Of a DNA stretch of 64,000 nt, positions 8,837-18,450 are shown piece after piece (position 1 is the first letter of the stretch; the number at the start of each line of letters is the position of its first letter). The notes under the pieces were generated by a model. The model was not told the DNA's origin and made no database searches. It was given only the letters and a program-made list of their open reading frames with translations. A program made the translations under genes and the position numbers. Source of the stretch: Polaromonas sp. GTDB lineage: Bacteria; Pseudomonadota; Gammaproteobacteria; Burkholderiales; Burkholderiaceae_C. Location: NCBI GenBank assembly GCA_025362315.1, contig JANYGP010000071.1, forward strand, positions 186,001 to 250,000. The letters are read 5' to 3'.

Positions 8837-9499
8837 TCACCATCGTTTGCCAGTCTGGTTTTCCAGCAGCGGTTTGACCTTTTGCGAAATAGCTTCCCGT
8901 GCCCGGAAGATGCGGGAACGCACTGTGCCAATGGGGCAATCCATGGCAACCGATATCTCTTCGTAGCTCAAGCCTTCGATCTCACGCAACACAATGGCTT
9001 GCCGCAACTCTTCGGGCAATGCCTCCAGAGCAGTGTTGATGATTTGTGCTATTTCCTTGCTCGCCAGCACCGCGTCTGGCGTGTCCGGGCTGGTTAGTTC
9101 GTTTTCTACCAGCGAAGTTTCATCATCATCATCCGATTTGAAATTATTTTCAGAAACTGTCGGATTGCGCTTTAAATCCATCAGGAATTTCTTGGCGGTA
9201 TTGACTGCAATCCGGTAAAGCCACGTGTAAAACTGGGCATCGCCGCGAAACTGCGCCAGCGCCCGATAAGCGCGAATAAAAGTTTCCTGTGCAATGTCCT
9301 CGACCAGATCCACATCCCGAACCATGCGCCCTATCAGGCGCTGGATGCGCCGCTGGTATTTGATGACCAGCAGCTCAAATGCTTTTTGGTCCCCGGCGAC
9401 CGCACGCTCGACCAGCCAGGCATCGCTGTCAACCGGCTTTTCATTAGAAAGCGGATCAGCAGGCTCAGGCTGGTCAGGCCGGTTGGGGTCTTCAGTCAC
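8837..9499 (-). CDS. rpoE: Extracytoplasmic-function sigma factor RpoE/AlgU
   Basis: This sigma factor directs transcription of envelope-stress genes and usually its own operon. The 220-residue protein has region 2 (YQRRIQRLIGRMVRDVD, DIAQETFIRAYRALAQF, WLYRIAVNTAKKFL) and region 4 (LPEELRQAIVLREIEGLSY, then the helix-turn-helix MDCPIGTVRSRIFRAREAI). The GTG at 9499 is chosen because it overlaps the upstream gene's stop as GTGA. An ATG further upstream would overlap that gene by about 70 bases and add an unconserved tail. An acidic segment (SDDDDETSLVENE) links regions 2 and 4, as in beta/gamma RpoE. The downstream genes rseA, rseB and mucD control and execute its response. Confidence 0.96.
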   Translation of the reverse strand: MTEDPNRPDQPEPADPLSNEKPVDSDAWLVERAVAGDQKAFELLVIKYQRRIQRLIGRMVRDVDLVEDIAQETFIRAYRALAQFRGDAQFYTWLYRIAVNTAKKFLMDLKRNPTVSENNFKSDDDDETSLVENELTSPDTPDAVLASKEIAQIINTALEALPEELRQAIVLREIEGLSYEEISVAMDCPIGTVRSRIFRAREAISQKVKPLLENQTGKRW

Positions 9500-9957
9500 G
9501 CCGCGCTGCCTTGTTCTTTGGACGTGCGGTGCGGCGAATACACCGCGCGCCGCAGGTCCAGCCATCGTTCAGCCAATTCGCGGCGTTCTGCCCAGAGCCA
9601 GAGTCTGGCGTGGGCCGGATTGTCGATTCTCAGCAGCATCAATGTTTGCCAATCAAGGGCGACAGAGACCGTCTGCTCCGCGGCACCCGAGGGATATCCC
9701 CGGCTTTCCCAATGCCAGGCCTGACCATCCCAGCTCAACTGGCCAATGGGGGCGTTTTTCCAGCCTGTCCAGGCAGCTGCACCTGCCAGCACGATCAAAG
9801 CCAACCCCAAACCCTGGCGCCAGCCAAATGCCTGCGCAGCTGCTGCCCAGACACTGACCACAGCCAGACCCAGCAGCCACAATCCCAGCAACAGCAGCCC
9901 CTGCAAACGCGAACGCCCCAGTGGGTAAACAACCGATGGGGCGTTGTGTTTGCTCAA
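9496..9957 (-). CDS. Hypothetical membrane protein upstream of rpoE
   Basis: A 153-residue protein with two adjacent hydrophobic segments near residues 17-65 (LLLLGLWLLGLAVVSVWAAA and GLALIVLAGAAAWTGW) and a soluble C-terminal half rich in Trp and Arg. The layout of a two-helix hairpin plus a small beta-rich tail is seen in YgfX/CptA-like proteins, but I see no diagnostic motif and do not assign it. It sits between fabF and rpoE and overlaps rpoE by 4 nt, so it is probably transcribed with the stress operon. Confidence 0.75.
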   Translation of the reverse strand: MSKHNAPSVVYPLGRSRLQGLLLLGLWLLGLAVVSVWAAAAQAFGWRQGLGLALIVLAGAAAWTGWKNAPIGQLSWDGQAWHWESRGYPSGAAEQTVSVALDWQTLMLLRIDNPAHARLWLWAERRELAERWLDLRRAVYSPHRTSKEQGSAA

Positions 9958-10002
9958 GACAAGCGCAAGGAAAAGTTGGGCCTGCAGGTAGCCGGCCTGC
10001 CA

Positions 10003-11247
10003 TCAGGCGCGCTTGAATACCAGCGAACCATTGGTGCCGCCAAACCCAAAATTGTTTTTTAATGCCACTTCGAGGACAGCGTCGCGCGCTGTGTTGGCAC
10101 AAAAATCCAGGTCGCAGTCAGCGTCCTGATTGAAGATGTTGATGGTCGGCGGAATTTTCTGGTGATGAAGCGCCAGCACGGTGTACACCGACTCGATGCC
10201 GCCTGCACCGCCGAGCAAATGGCCCGTCATGGATTTCGTGGAGCTGACCACCATGCGATTGGCATGGTCACCAAACGCCGCCTTGATGGCGTTGGTTTCA
10301 TTGATGTCGCCAAGCGGGGTTGAGGTACCGTGCGCGTTGAGGTAATCCACAGCATCTGCGTTGAGCCCGGCATTGCGCAGCGCACCTTGCATCGCGCGGC
10401 GCGGGCCATCCATGTTGGGCGCTGTGATGTGGCCTGCATCTGCACTCATGCCAAAACCGGCCAGCTCGGCATATATTTTTGCCCCACGGGCTTTGGCGTG
10501 TTCATACTCTTCCAGCACCATCATGCCTGCACCTTCGCCCAGAACGAAACCATCGCGGTCCCTGTCCCAGGGGCGGCTGGCTGTTTTTGGATCGTCGTTG
10601 CGCGTTGACAGGGCCCGCATGGCCGCGAAGCCGCCAATACCCAAAGGCGAAACTGTGGCTTCAGAGCCACCGGCGATCATCACGTCGGCATCACCATATT
10701 CAATCATGCGGCCTGCATCGCCAATGCAGTGCAAGCCGGTTGTACACGCCGTAACAATGGCAATGTTCGGGCCTTTGAAGCCAAACTTCATGGACACATG
10801 CCCGGCAATCATGTTGATGATGGAGCCAGGTACAAAAAACGGCGTGATGCGGCGCGGCCCCCGATTGGCCAACTCGGCGTGGGTGTTTTCAATCAGCGGC
10901 AACCCGCCAATGCCCGAGCCAATCACGCAGCCAATGCGAGATGCGTCTTCTTCTGCCAACTCATCACCGGTTTTAAGACCACTGTCTGCCACCGCCTGGC
11001 ATGCGGCTGCCAACCCGAAATGAATGAAGCTGTCCATGTGGCGGGCTTCTTTTTCAGGAATGTAGTCCCCAATGTCAAAGCCTTTGACCTCGCCAGCAAT
11101 CTTGCAGGAAAAATTGGACGCATCGAATCGGGTAATCAGGTCAATGCCCGATTGACCAGCCATCAGGCTGGCCCAATTTTCAGCAACCGTGTTTCCAACC
11201 GGGCTGATACAGCCCAGCCCGGTTACCACAACGCGGCGGCGAAACAT
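10003..11247 (-). CDS. fabF: 3-oxoacyl-ACP synthase II (KAS II)
   Basis: FabF condenses malonyl-ACP with acyl-ACP in chain elongation and sets temperature-dependent unsaturation. The 414-residue protein carries the thiolase-fold nucleophile Cys in [15 protein letters not shown] and the two catalytic His residues in [12 protein letters not shown] and [10 protein letters not shown]. The start [19 protein letters not shown] at 11247 is the family's conserved N-terminus; the longer reading frame would run back through the acpP terminator. It is the last fatty-acid gene of the cluster and is separated from acpP by a terminator hairpin, so its expression relative to acpP is probably attenuated. Confidence 0.97.
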   Translation of the reverse strand: MFRRRVVVTGLGCISPVGNTVAENWASLMAGQSGIDLITRFDASNFSCKIAGEVKGFDIGDYIPEKEARHMDSFIHFGLAAACQAVADSGLKTGDELAEEDASRIGCVIGSGIGGLPLIENTHAELANRGPRRITPFFVPGSIINMIAGHVSMKFGFKGPNIAIVTACTTGLHCIGDAGRMIEYGDADVMIAGGSEATVSPLGIGGFAAMRALSTRNDDPKTASRPWDRDRDGFVLGEGAGMMVLEEYEHAKARGAKIYAELAGFGMSADAGHITAPNMDGPRRAMQGALRNAGLNADAVDYLNAHGTSTPLGDINETNAIKAAFGDHANRMVVSSTKSMTGHLLGGAGGIESVYTVLALHHQKIPPTINIFNQDADCDLDFCANTARDAVLEVALKNNFGFGGTNGSLVFKRA

Positions 11248-11282
11248 TGGCACATCCTGAATTGACCTCTGAAAAACATTGC

Positions 11283-11307
11283 AAAAAAAGCCCCGGCTGG
11301 GGCTTTT
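11283..11307 (-). terminator. Terminator/attenuator between acpP and fabF
   Basis: AGCCCC (11289-11294) pairs perfectly with GGGGCT (11299-11304) around a GGCT loop. The stem is flanked by A and T runs on both sides, so it can act in either direction. It follows acpP by about 25 bases and probably lets acpP be transcribed in excess of fabF. Confidence 0.85.
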
Positions 11308-11331
11308 CAAACAGAATAAAAAGCGGCGGCT

Positions 11332-11679
<348 letters not shown>

Positions 11680-11702
11680 TTAAGGTGTTTTCCAGCGCCA
11701 GA

Positions 11703-12449
11703 TTACATATACATCCCGCCATTGACGTGTAATTCCTGACCTGTGATGTAGGACGCGAGCGGGCTTGCCAAAAAAGCCACGGCATGGGCAATGTCCTGAG
11801 GTTTGCCCAGATGCCCCAGCGGAATCTGACCCAGCAAGGCTTTTTGCTGCTCTTCACTCAGACTGGCGGTCATGTCGGTTTCAATAAAACCGGGAGCAAT
11901 GCAGTTGACAGTGATGTTGCGCGAGCCCAGCTCCCTGGCCAATGCCCGCGTCATGCCCGCCACGCCCGCCTTGGACGCTGCATAGTTGGCTTGCCCGGCA
12001 TTGCCCAGGCTGCCCACCACCGACGTGATGTTGATGATGCGGCCGTAGCGCTGCTTCATCATGCACCGCATGACAGCGCGGCTCATGCGAAAAACGGCCT
12101 TCAGGTTGGTGTCAATCACCGCATCCCAGTCGTCGTCCTTCAGGCGCATGGCCAGCATGTCGCGCGTGATGCCGGCGTTGTTGACCAGCACCTGCAATCC
12201 GCCGTGTTGTCTGACGATATCGTCAACCAGCGTCTGGCCAGCCTGGCTGTCATTGACATTGAGATTTTTGCCAGCACAGTTTGGGTACGCAGCCAGTGTC
12301 CGGGTAATTTTGGCGGCGCCTTCATCACTGGTTGCGGTGCCAATGACCTTCAAACCCTTTTTGGCCAGTTCAAATGCAATGGCAGCACCAATACCGCGAG
12401 ATGCACCCGTTACCAGGGCCACCTGTCCTTCAAATTGTGTATCGCTCAT
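11703..12449 (-). CDS. fabG: 3-oxoacyl-ACP reductase
   Basis: FabG reduces 3-oxoacyl-ACP with NADPH. The protein (248 aa) is a classical short-chain dehydrogenase with the nucleotide loop TGASRGIGAAIAFEL, the NNAG motif (VLVNNAGITRDMLAMRL), the catalytic Ser in INITSVVGSLGNAGQ, and the Tyr-Lys pair in YAASKAGVAG. The length and the C-terminus GQELHVNGGMYM are typical. It overlaps fabD by 4 nt, so it is almost certainly co-translated with it. Confidence 0.98.
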   Translation of the reverse strand: MSDTQFEGQVALVTGASRGIGAAIAFELAKKGLKVIGTATSDEGAAKITRTLAAYPNCAGKNLNVNDSQAGQTLVDDIVRQHGGLQVLVNNAGITRDMLAMRLKDDDWDAVIDTNLKAVFRMSRAVMRCMMKQRYGRIINITSVVGSLGNAGQANYAASKAGVAGMTRALARELGSRNITVNCIAPGFIETDMTASLSEEQQKALLGQIPLGHLGKPQDIAHAVAFLASPLASYITGQELHVNGGMYM

Positions 12450-13405
12450 GACAGCAGCTCCTTCACGTGGGTCAATGTTGCCGGGTCAAACAGGGGTGCC
12501 CCCGTCAATTCGGCATCGATGCGCTTGACCAGCCCAGACAGCACCTTGCCGGGCCCGCATTCAATGATGTAATTCACGCCGTGGGTCCTGATGGCTTCAA
12601 CGGATTGAACCCACCTCACCGCTCCAAATGCCTGACGGTACAGGGCATCCCGGATACGCGCAGCGTTGGTTTCAATGGCAACATCCACATTGTTGACCAG
12701 CGCAATTTTCAGATCCGCAAAGCTTGTATTTGCCAACTTTTCTTTCAGTTTTTCAGCCGCCGGTTTCATCAGACTGGAATGAAACGGTGCAGAAACCTGG
12801 AGCAGCAGAGCGCGCTTGGCACCTTCAGCTTTCAGCAACTCACATGCCTTGTCAACGGCTGCCTTGCTGCCAGCAATGACGGTCTGCGACGGGTCGTTGA
12901 AATTGGCAGCCTCCACCACATCACCTTTTTCCAGGCCATATTCGGTTGCAGCGCTTGTAATACGGGCGCAAGCAGCTATTACTTTGGTAGCATCCAGCCC
13001 TAAAATAGCTGCCATCGCACCCGTGCCCACCGGCACTGCGTCCTGCATGGCCTGAGCCCGAAAGCGCACCAGTGGCGCGGCCTGCATCAAGGTCAATGCG
13101 CCGCTGGCTACCAGAGCTGCATATTCACCCAGCGAATGCCCAGCCACATAAGTAGGCGCTACGCCGACTTCAGCCAACCACACCCGAAACGCCGCCACGC
13201 CTGCCACCAGCATGACGGGTTGGGTGTTGGTGGTCAGCGCCAGCTCTTCTTTGGAACCGTCTTTGATCAGCCGGCCCATGTCCTGACCCAAAGCATCCGA
13301 GGCTTCCTGAACAGTCTGCAGCACCACGGGATGATCGCCCCAGGCGTCCAGCATGCCAGGAGATTGCGAGCCCTGGCCAGGAAAAACAAAAGCAAATGGT
13401 TTCAA
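12446..13405 (-). CDS. fabD: Malonyl-CoA:ACP transacylase
   Basis: FabD loads malonyl units onto ACP. The 319-residue protein begins FAFVFPGQGSQSPGM and has the nucleophilic Ser in AGHSLGEYAALVASGAL and the catalytic His in VSAPFHSSLMKPA. A copy of the dispersed repeat lies inside the coding region (12949-12992), in the surface segment DATKVIAACARITSAATEYG near residue 140-157, where FabD proteins vary. That copy is read in the orientation opposite to the other coding copies. The gene follows an unusual two-gene insertion separating it from fabH. Confidence 0.97.
   Translation of the reverse strand: MKPFAFVFPGQGSQSPGMLDAWGDHPVVLQTVQEASDALGQDMGRLIKDGSKEELALTTNTQPVMLVAGVAAFRVWLAEVGVAPTYVAGHSLGEYAALVASGALTLMQAAPLVRFRAQAMQDAVPVGTGAMAAILGLDATKVIAACARITSAATEYGLEKGDVVEAANFNDPSQTVIAGSKAAVDKACELLKAEGAKRALLLQVSAPFHSSLMKPAAEKLKEKLANTSFADLKIALVNNVDVAIETNAARIRDALYRQAFGAVRWVQSVEAIRTHGVNYIIECGPGKVLSGLVKRIDAELTGAPLFDPATLTHVKELLS
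12949..12992 (+). repeat. Dispersed repeat, copy B (inside fabD)
   Basis: The segment around GCGCAAGCAGCTAT matches the copy in the rne leader over about 44 bp with roughly three quarters of positions identical. fabD is on the other strand, so the repeat is translated in the reverse orientation here and gives a different peptide from the rseB, sppA, rne, hemD and photolyase-like copies. Confidence 0.65.
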
Positions 13406-13414
13406 CTAAAACTC

Positions 13415-14023
13415 CTATCGAACAAAGCGTTTGAACACCGCTTGGGCGCATTTTATGAAAACAAAACCCAATGCATAAATTGACAGCCACGGGTCCAGCA
13501 AGTAGTCCCACAAATTGGTGGACTCCATCAAGCCAAAGCTCCAGGCGATCAGGGCCAGCGCCACAAGGGCTGGCACTACACGCAGACCTTTGACCCAGCA
13601 AACACTGCAGACCAGCAGCAAAGCCAGCAACATGCCCCAAGAGCCCCAACCCGGGCGATACGCGTCCCAATCACCCCAACCCAAGGCCATGGGATAAAGA
13701 AACGCTGCTGCCAGCGCAACTCCGGCCATCACAGCTACTTTTTCACGCCTTGGCATGGCAGGCCAGCCCCATGTCAAATGCGCCATGCGCCAGATGGCCA
13801 ATGCAATCAAAGTGGTGCTCAGGTCTGCAGTCATGCCCCTGACATAGGCAACAACGGGTATGTTGGCCGCGCCCACCGGAATCCACAAAAGAGCAAAAAA
13901 CAAAACGGCGACTGACTTGACCCAGGTCGCCCGCGCACCTGTACCAGACCATGGCTTCAAGATGCTGAGAAGCGCCTGACACAGAACAAGGCAAATCCCG
14001 AGCATGGCAAAAGCGTCAGTCAA
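13415..14023 (-). CDS. Hypothetical multi-pass membrane protein
   Basis: The 202-residue protein is strongly hydrophobic with about five or six predicted membrane helices and many Trp residues (for example LALIAWSFGLMESTNLWDYL). I recognise no family motif. Its start overlaps the stop of the sialidase-like gene by 8 nt, so the two form a translational pair. They are inserted between fabH and fabD, and the membrane protein may anchor or assist the periplasmic propeller protein, but that is inference from the gene pairing only. Confidence 0.75.
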   Translation of the reverse strand: MTDAFAMLGICLVLCQALLSILKPWSGTGARATWVKSVAVLFFALLWIPVGAANIPVVAYVRGMTADLSTTLIALAIWRMAHLTWGWPAMPRREKVAVMAGVALAAAFLYPMALGWGDWDAYRPGWGSWGMLLALLLVCSVCWVKGLRVVPALVALALIAWSFGLMESTNLWDYLLDPWLSIYALGFVFIKCAQAVFKRFVR

Positions 14024-15320
14024 CTGCTGCTCCGAGTCGAACGTATTTGATCCGGCTGCGGTGCCATGTATAAATCAGATGGATGCTGCCGTCCCGCGTC
14101 TGCAACAAAAACGGGTATGAAAACTCCTGCACGCAGGCGGTTGGTCCACACAGCTGTCGTGCTGCACTGGCGACATATGCCGCAATCGCGGCGTCGCCTG
14201 CGCCCTGGGCTTTGAGCTCCTGCCCAAGCAGATCAGCATGCGCGGCAATGGACAAGCTTGTGAGTGGCGCAAATTGCAATGCCGCAGTACCTTCAACATA
14301 AAAGGGTTTGGCTGAATCAAAACTGCCAGTACTTCTGGCCATGACCAGCGCCAATGATTCACGGCCAGTCACGGTGGGGTTCAGCGCAAGCCACTTGTCG
14401 CCCTGGGTAGAAGTCAGTCCAGCAAGTGCGGAATCCGGATTGGGCAAACTGGCTGCAAGCGCCGGGCTCCAGGTTTTTCCTGCGTTCGTCGTGCCAGACG
14501 TGACAACCCTGCCGCCCTGACCAGAACGCATGTAGGCTGTTGCCTCGTCTGGACCGGCCACCAGCACCACGGGCTGCAAGCTGGTGCGGCTTGCTGGAAT
14601 TCGCGTTTTATCAACCACCTGACCGAGCGCATTGAGATGCAAGACCTCTGCAAATTTAGTCACAAACTCGTGATAAACCGGCAAGCTGATCGAGCCATCT
14701 GCCATCGCCACCGGCGCGCCCTTGACAAGTGTGCTGATGTTCAAAAAAGGCGATGTGACCAGGCGCCTGGGCGTGCTCCAGGTCTTGCCCTCATCGACTG
14801 AACGCGACCATGTGATGGCACTGCCCGCCCAGCCGCCCAATGACACATTGACAATCCACAAATGCAGTGAGCCATCGGGTGCCCGTGCGATCACCGGATT
14901 GCCAAGTTTCTTGATGTATCGCCACAGGCCACGTTCAAGCTGGATACGATTAAACAGGGTTGTCTCAGGCTCCCAGCGCTGACTGGCCAGGTTCATGACA
15001 GCGGTTTGAATTGTCACGTCGCCCGCACCCTCACGCGTGCCCGAAAACCACACAGCCCTCAAGCTGCCATCTTTCAATTCGACCAGTGAAGGCGCATGCA
15101 CCGCCTGGCCAGGATTGCTGGAGACAAATTGCGCTTTGAATGACGGGGGTTTGTCGCCCGTGGCTTGTCTGCTTATGGTTGCCGGAATTTTGGTAGCTGG
15201 TGCGGCGAAAACTGGATCAGGTTCACGGCTAAAAACCTTGTAGCCTGCCACTGCAAATGCAAATGCAAATGCAACAAACATCAAACCCGCAAAAAGCAAG
15301 TTGCGGTGGCGCGAATTCAT
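14016..15320 (-). CDS. Sialidase-like (BNR-repeat) six-bladed propeller protein, membrane-anchored
   Basis: The 434-residue protein has a short basic N-terminus, one hydrophobic segment near residues 8-27 and then a beta-propeller with Asp-box motifs. A good one is SVDEGKTW (form SxDxGxTW) near residue 175, and a weaker one is TNAGKTWSP near residue 285. It fits the predicted-neuraminidase family (BNR_2 type), in which true sialidase activity is often unproven. The hydrophobic segment makes it probably periplasmic and tethered. I chose the ATG at 15320, clear of fabH; an upstream start would overlap fabH. A TGCAAA hexamer is repeated nearly four times inside the membrane-segment codons (15252-15275). 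Its position within the fatty-acid operon is odd. Confidence 0.8.
   Translation of the reverse strand: MNSRHRNLLFAGLMFVAFAFAFAVAGYKVFSREPDPVFAAPATKIPATISRQATGDKPPSFKAQFVSSNPGQAVHAPSLVELKDGSLRAVWFSGTREGAGDVTIQTAVMNLASQRWEPETTLFNRIQLERGLWRYIKKLGNPVIARAPDGSLHLWIVNVSLGGWAGSAITWSRSVDEGKTWSTPRRLVTSPFLNISTLVKGAPVAMADGSISLPVYHEFVTKFAEVLHLNALGQVVDKTRIPASRTSLQPVVLVAGPDEATAYMRSGQGGRVVTSGTTNAGKTWSPALAASLPNPDSALAGLTSTQGDKWLALNPTVTGRESLALVMARSTGSFDSAKPFYVEGTAALQFAPLTSLSIAAHADLLGQELKAQGAGDAAIAAYVASAARQLCGPTACVQEFSYPFLLQTRDGSIHLIYTWHRSRIKYVRLGAAVD
15252..15275. repeat. Hexanucleotide repeat in the anchor segment of the sialidase-like gene
   Basis: TGCAAA occurs three times in a row plus an imperfect fourth unit. 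Each unit adds an Ala-Phe pair (or equivalent) to the membrane helix, so length changes would keep the reading frame. Confidence 0.8.
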
Positions 15321-15337
15321 GCGAAAGTGCTTTTTTA

Positions 15338-16333
15338 TCAGTAGGTAAGAAGCACTGCGCCCCATGTGAAGCCGCCACCAACGCCTTCCAGCATCAGCGT
15401 GTCCCCTTTTTTTATCTTGCCGCTGCGCACCGACGCATCAAGAGCCAGCGGTATCGACGCCGCCGATGTGTTGCCATGCTGGTCGACCGTGACGATCAGT
15501 TTTTCAAGGGGCAACTTGAGCTTTTTGGCAGTGCTTTGCATGATACGGATATTGGCCTGGTGTGGGATCAGCCAGTCAATGTCGGCGTCTGTCATGTTGG
15601 CTTTTGCCAGCGTGGCACGGGCCGAACTTTCCAGCACACCCACCGCCAGTTTGAACACTGCCTGACCGTCCATTTTTAGCAATGCATCGCCAATGACCTT
15701 GCCACCCGAGACATGTCCTGGCACACACAAAATACCCACGTGTTTGCCATCGGCATGCAGATCGGTGGCCAAAATACCCGGTGTGCTGGATGCCTCCAGA
15801 ACAACCGCACCCGCACCATCGCCAAACAGCACGCAGGTGGTGCGGTCTGAAAAGTCCAGGATGCGCGAAAAAACTTCAGCGCCAATGACCAGCGCTTTCG
15901 TGGCTGTGCCCGCCTTGATCATGGCATCGGCCACTGTTAGCGCATACACAAAACCGCTGCAAACCGCCTGGATATCAAATGCCGGGCAACCAGCAATCCC
16001 CAGCTTGTTTTGCAAAATGCAGGCACTGGAGGGAAACACCATGTCAGGTGTTGATGTCGCCAAAATGATGAGGTCAATGCTGCTGGCCTGAAGTCCGGCA
16101 GACTGCAAGGCGTTTTTTGCAGCTTCTAGCGCCAAATCGCTGCACGACACGTCTGGCGCTGCAAAGTGGCGGGCATGTATGCCAGTGCGCTCCACAATCC
16201 ATTCATCAGATGTTTCCACACCAGCAGCGGCCAAGCGGGCCGCCAGGTCAGCGTTGGTCAGCCGTTCTGGCGGCAGGTAACTGCCTGTGCCTGTGATGCG
16301 TGAATATACCGGGGAGCCTGAATGTGATGCCAT
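15338..16333 (-). CDS. fabH: 3-oxoacyl-ACP synthase III (KAS III)
   Basis: FabH starts fatty-acid synthesis by condensing acetyl-CoA with malonyl-ACP. The 331-residue protein shows the nucleophilic Cys in [13 protein letters not shown], the catalytic His in [11 protein letters not shown] and the Asn in [15 protein letters not shown]. The N-terminus [16 protein letters not shown] and the C-terminus [15 protein letters not shown] are standard. It follows plsX by 26 bases, as in most bacteria. Confidence 0.98.
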   Translation of the reverse strand: MASHSGSPVYSRITGTGSYLPPERLTNADLAARLAAAGVETSDEWIVERTGIHARHFAAPDVSCSDLALEAAKNALQSAGLQASSIDLIILATSTPDMVFPSSACILQNKLGIAGCPAFDIQAVCSGFVYALTVADAMIKAGTATKALVIGAEVFSRILDFSDRTTCVLFGDGAGAVVLEASSTPGILATDLHADGKHVGILCVPGHVSGGKVIGDALLKMDGQAVFKLAVGVLESSARATLAKANMTDADIDWLIPHQANIRIMQSTAKKLKLPLEKLIVTVDQHGNTSAASIPLALDASVRSGKIKKGDTLMLEGVGGGFTWGAVLLTY

Positions 16334-16359
16334 GAAACGAAACCGGATAAAAGTATCGC

Positions 16360-17442
16360 TTAATGTACCGCGACTGCATCTCTGGAAGTTGGCACATTCA
16401 TGTCAGTTTGCAGGGTCAGCAGCAGAGGCGCAGCATGCAAAATCCCGTCTTGCACACGTTTGAGCAAATCGTTTCGGGCGGCATCGTATGCACGGTTCAA
16501 TGCCTGCTCCAAAGCAAAAGCGTCTGCCGAGCCGTGGCTTTTAAAAACCAGCCCTTGGAGGCCCAACAAAGCTGCGCCGTTGTAACGCCTGTGGTCCATT
16601 CTTTTTTTAAACGCAATCAGGACAGGATAGGCAACAAAGCCTGCAATTTTGGTCAGGATATTGCGGGAGAACTCCACCTTCATGAAGTTGCCAATCATGC
16701 TGGCCAGCCCTTCACTGGTTTTCAGCGCCACGTTGCCGACAAAACCGTCGCACACCACAATGTCTGTTGTGCCCTTGAATATGTCATTGCCCTCGACATT
16801 GCCATAAAAATTCAAGTCGCCAGAATTGCCGGCTGCCCGTAACAACTCACCTGCTTTTTTGATGACTTCGCTGCCTTTGATGACTTCCTCGCCAATGTTC
16901 AGCAAGCCAACACTGGGCGATGGATTGCTTGAAATGGCAGTCACCAATGCAGATCCCATCACAGCAAACTGCAGCAAATGCGCTTCGGTGCAGTCCACGT
17001 TTGCGCCCAGATCCAGCACCGTCGTCGCACCGCCTTTGGCATTGGGCAGCTGGGTTGCAATGGCTGGCCTGTCAATGCCGTCCATGGTTTTGAGAACATA
17101 GCGGGCTATTGCCATCAATGCACCGGTATTGCCGGCTGAGACAGCCGCCTGCGCGTTGCCTTCCTTGACCTGGTTAACAGCAATTCGCATGGACGAATTT
17201 TTCTTGCGCCGCAGCGCAGTTTCTATCGTGTCGTCCATATTGACGGTTTCTGTGGCGGCAATCACCTGGCATCGGGTGTGCGCCTGGAGTTGTGCAAACT
17301 GTGGGTGTTTGTGCAGCAGTTCAGGCAGACCCACCAGCAACAACGACGCTTCTTCATGCGCTTTCAAAAAAGCCAGACTGGCAGGAACAGTCACTTCGGG
17401 ACCAAAATCCCCGCCCATAGCGTCCACAGCAATTCGGATCAT
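16360..17442 (-). CDS. plsX: Phosphate acyltransferase PlsX
   Basis: PlsX converts acyl-ACP to acyl-phosphate for phospholipid synthesis. The 360-residue protein begins [20 protein letters not shown] and includes [19 protein letters not shown] and [19 protein letters not shown], all typical. The C-terminal tail extends slightly past the usual end. It lies between rpmF and fabH and is separated from rpmF by a clear terminator, so it depends on readthrough or on its own promoter. Confidence 0.97.
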   Translation of the reverse strand: MIRIAVDAMGGDFGPEVTVPASLAFLKAHEEASLLLVGLPELLHKHPQFAQLQAHTRCQVIAATETVNMDDTIETALRRKKNSSMRIAVNQVKEGNAQAAVSAGNTGALMAIARYVLKTMDGIDRPAIATQLPNAKGGATTVLDLGANVDCTEAHLLQFAVMGSALVTAISSNPSPSVGLLNIGEEVIKGSEVIKKAGELLRAAGNSGDLNFYGNVEGNDIFKGTTDIVVCDGFVGNVALKTSEGLASMIGNFMKVEFSRNILTKIAGFVAYPVLIAFKKRMDHRRYNGAALLGLQGLVFKSHGSADAFALEQALNRAYDAARNDLLKRVQDGILHAAPLLLTLQTDMNVPTSRDAVAVH

Positions 17443-17480
17443 AAAAGTGCTGATGCAATAGATAGATGGGATTTCGGCAA

Positions 17481-17509
17481 AAGAAAAGCCCGCGTGACAA
17501 GCGGGCTTT
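17481..17509 (-). terminator. Terminator/attenuator between rpmF and plsX
   Basis: A perfect 9-bp stem (AAAGCCCGC at 17485-17493 with GCGGGCTTT at 17501-17509) around a 7-base loop follows rpmF by about 33 bases and ends in a T-rich run on the minus strand. It would allow high rpmF expression with reduced readthrough into plsX-fab. Confidence 0.85.
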
Positions 17510-17542
17510 GAAATGTAGAAAGCAGGTTCTTGAACCGCGGTT

Positions 17543-17725
17543 TTACGCTTCTTCTTTTGTCTTTAAAACTTTTTTGCCGCGGTAAAAACCGGTGGGGCTG
17601 ATGTGGTGGCGCAAGTGGGTTTCGCCTGTGGTGGACTCCACAGCAATGCCCGGCACGCTCAAAGCGTAATGCGAGCGGTGCATGCCGCGCTTGGACGGTG
17701 ATTTTTTGTTCTGTTGAACAGCCAT
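17543..17725 (-). CDS. rpmF: 50S ribosomal protein L32
   Basis: The 60-residue basic protein begins [20 protein letters not shown] and contains the L32 segment [20 protein letters not shown], lacking the four zinc-binding cysteines of the C+ form. A longer in-frame reading exists upstream, but the ATG at 17725 gives the universal L32 start. It sits between yceD and plsX as in most proteobacteria. Confidence 0.98.
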   Translation of the reverse strand: MAVQQNKKSPSKRGMHRSHYALSVPGIAVESTTGETHLRHHISPTGFYRGKKVLKTKEEA

Positions 17726-17822
17726 GATGAACTCCTGATCAAGCAGTGAGGCAGTCACTGCTCGGGTAAAAATGAAATATAAGCGGTTATTCGGCATGCC
17801 TGGGTTGCACACGTAGCTTTTG

Positions 17823-17828
17823 ATTATA
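17823..17828 (-). promoter_or_regulatory. Putative -10 box upstream of rpmF
   Basis: A perfect TATAAT on the minus strand lies about 100 bases before the rpmF ATG in the 160-bp yceD-rpmF spacer. No good -35 hexamer is seen at 16-18 bp, so this is a candidate promoter for the rpmF-plsX-fab transcript rather than a certain one. Confidence 0.4.
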
Positions 17829-17885
17829 GCGCGGCTGGGTTTGCAGGGCGCATCAGGCCTGACGAACCACCAACTGCCCAAACAG

Positions 17886-18425
17886 CTAAATTTTCTTGAG
17901 CCCCACCAAAGCCGCAAATGGATTGGGTTTTTCATCTGCCTCGTCTGGTGAGTCAAGGATCCCTGCGCTGAAAGCAGGCGTCACCGGACATTCGTCATGC
18001 ATGGGCACCAGCGGCAGCGCCATCAACAACTCGTCTTCCAGCAAAGCCAGCAAGTCAAATTGCGGTGCCATGACGAGCAAATCCTCCTCGGAGGCATCGT
18101 CGTCGGCCATGGCGATTTCCTCTGATGCCACAAAACGGTACCACTGGTCAATGTGCAATGGCACCTGCACTTCCCCCATGCAGCGTTGGCAAGTCATGGG
18201 CATGCTGGTTGAAGCCTGTACGTGCAGCCACGTGTCCTGTTGCCCGGATTTACCAGTGCGCAACTCTGCATCAGCCTGCCAGTTGACTGTCAAATCCGGC
18301 TTTGGCTCAATCGTTTCGTGCGCCAGGCGCTCCAGATTTTGTAGCAATACAGTGCCACTGAGCGGCTGGCTGCTGTTTGCCAATGCTTGCAGGTTCAGGC
18401 TGTGTGAAGGGTCTGGGCGGCTCAT
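17886..18425 (-). CDS. yceD: YceD family protein (DUF177), 23S rRNA accumulation factor
   Basis: YceD-type proteins are linked to 23S rRNA accumulation and are nearly always encoded beside rpmF. The 179-residue acidic protein shows the family's central motif with paired cysteines ([19 protein letters not shown]) and the late segment [19 protein letters not shown], matching DUF177. It is divergent from maf with only 25 bases between the starts, so the two promoters must overlap each other or the neighbouring coding sequence. Confidence 0.93.
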   Translation of the reverse strand: MSRPDPSHSLNLQALANSSQPLSGTVLLQNLERLAHETIEPKPDLTVNWQADAELRTGKSGQQDTWLHVQASTSMPMTCQRCMGEVQVPLHIDQWYRFVASEEIAMADDDASEEDLLVMAPQFDLLALLEDELLMALPLVPMHDECPVTPAFSAGILDSPDEADEKPNPFAALVGLKKI

Positions 18426-18450
18426 GGCTTCAGTGTAAGAGAATCAGGCA

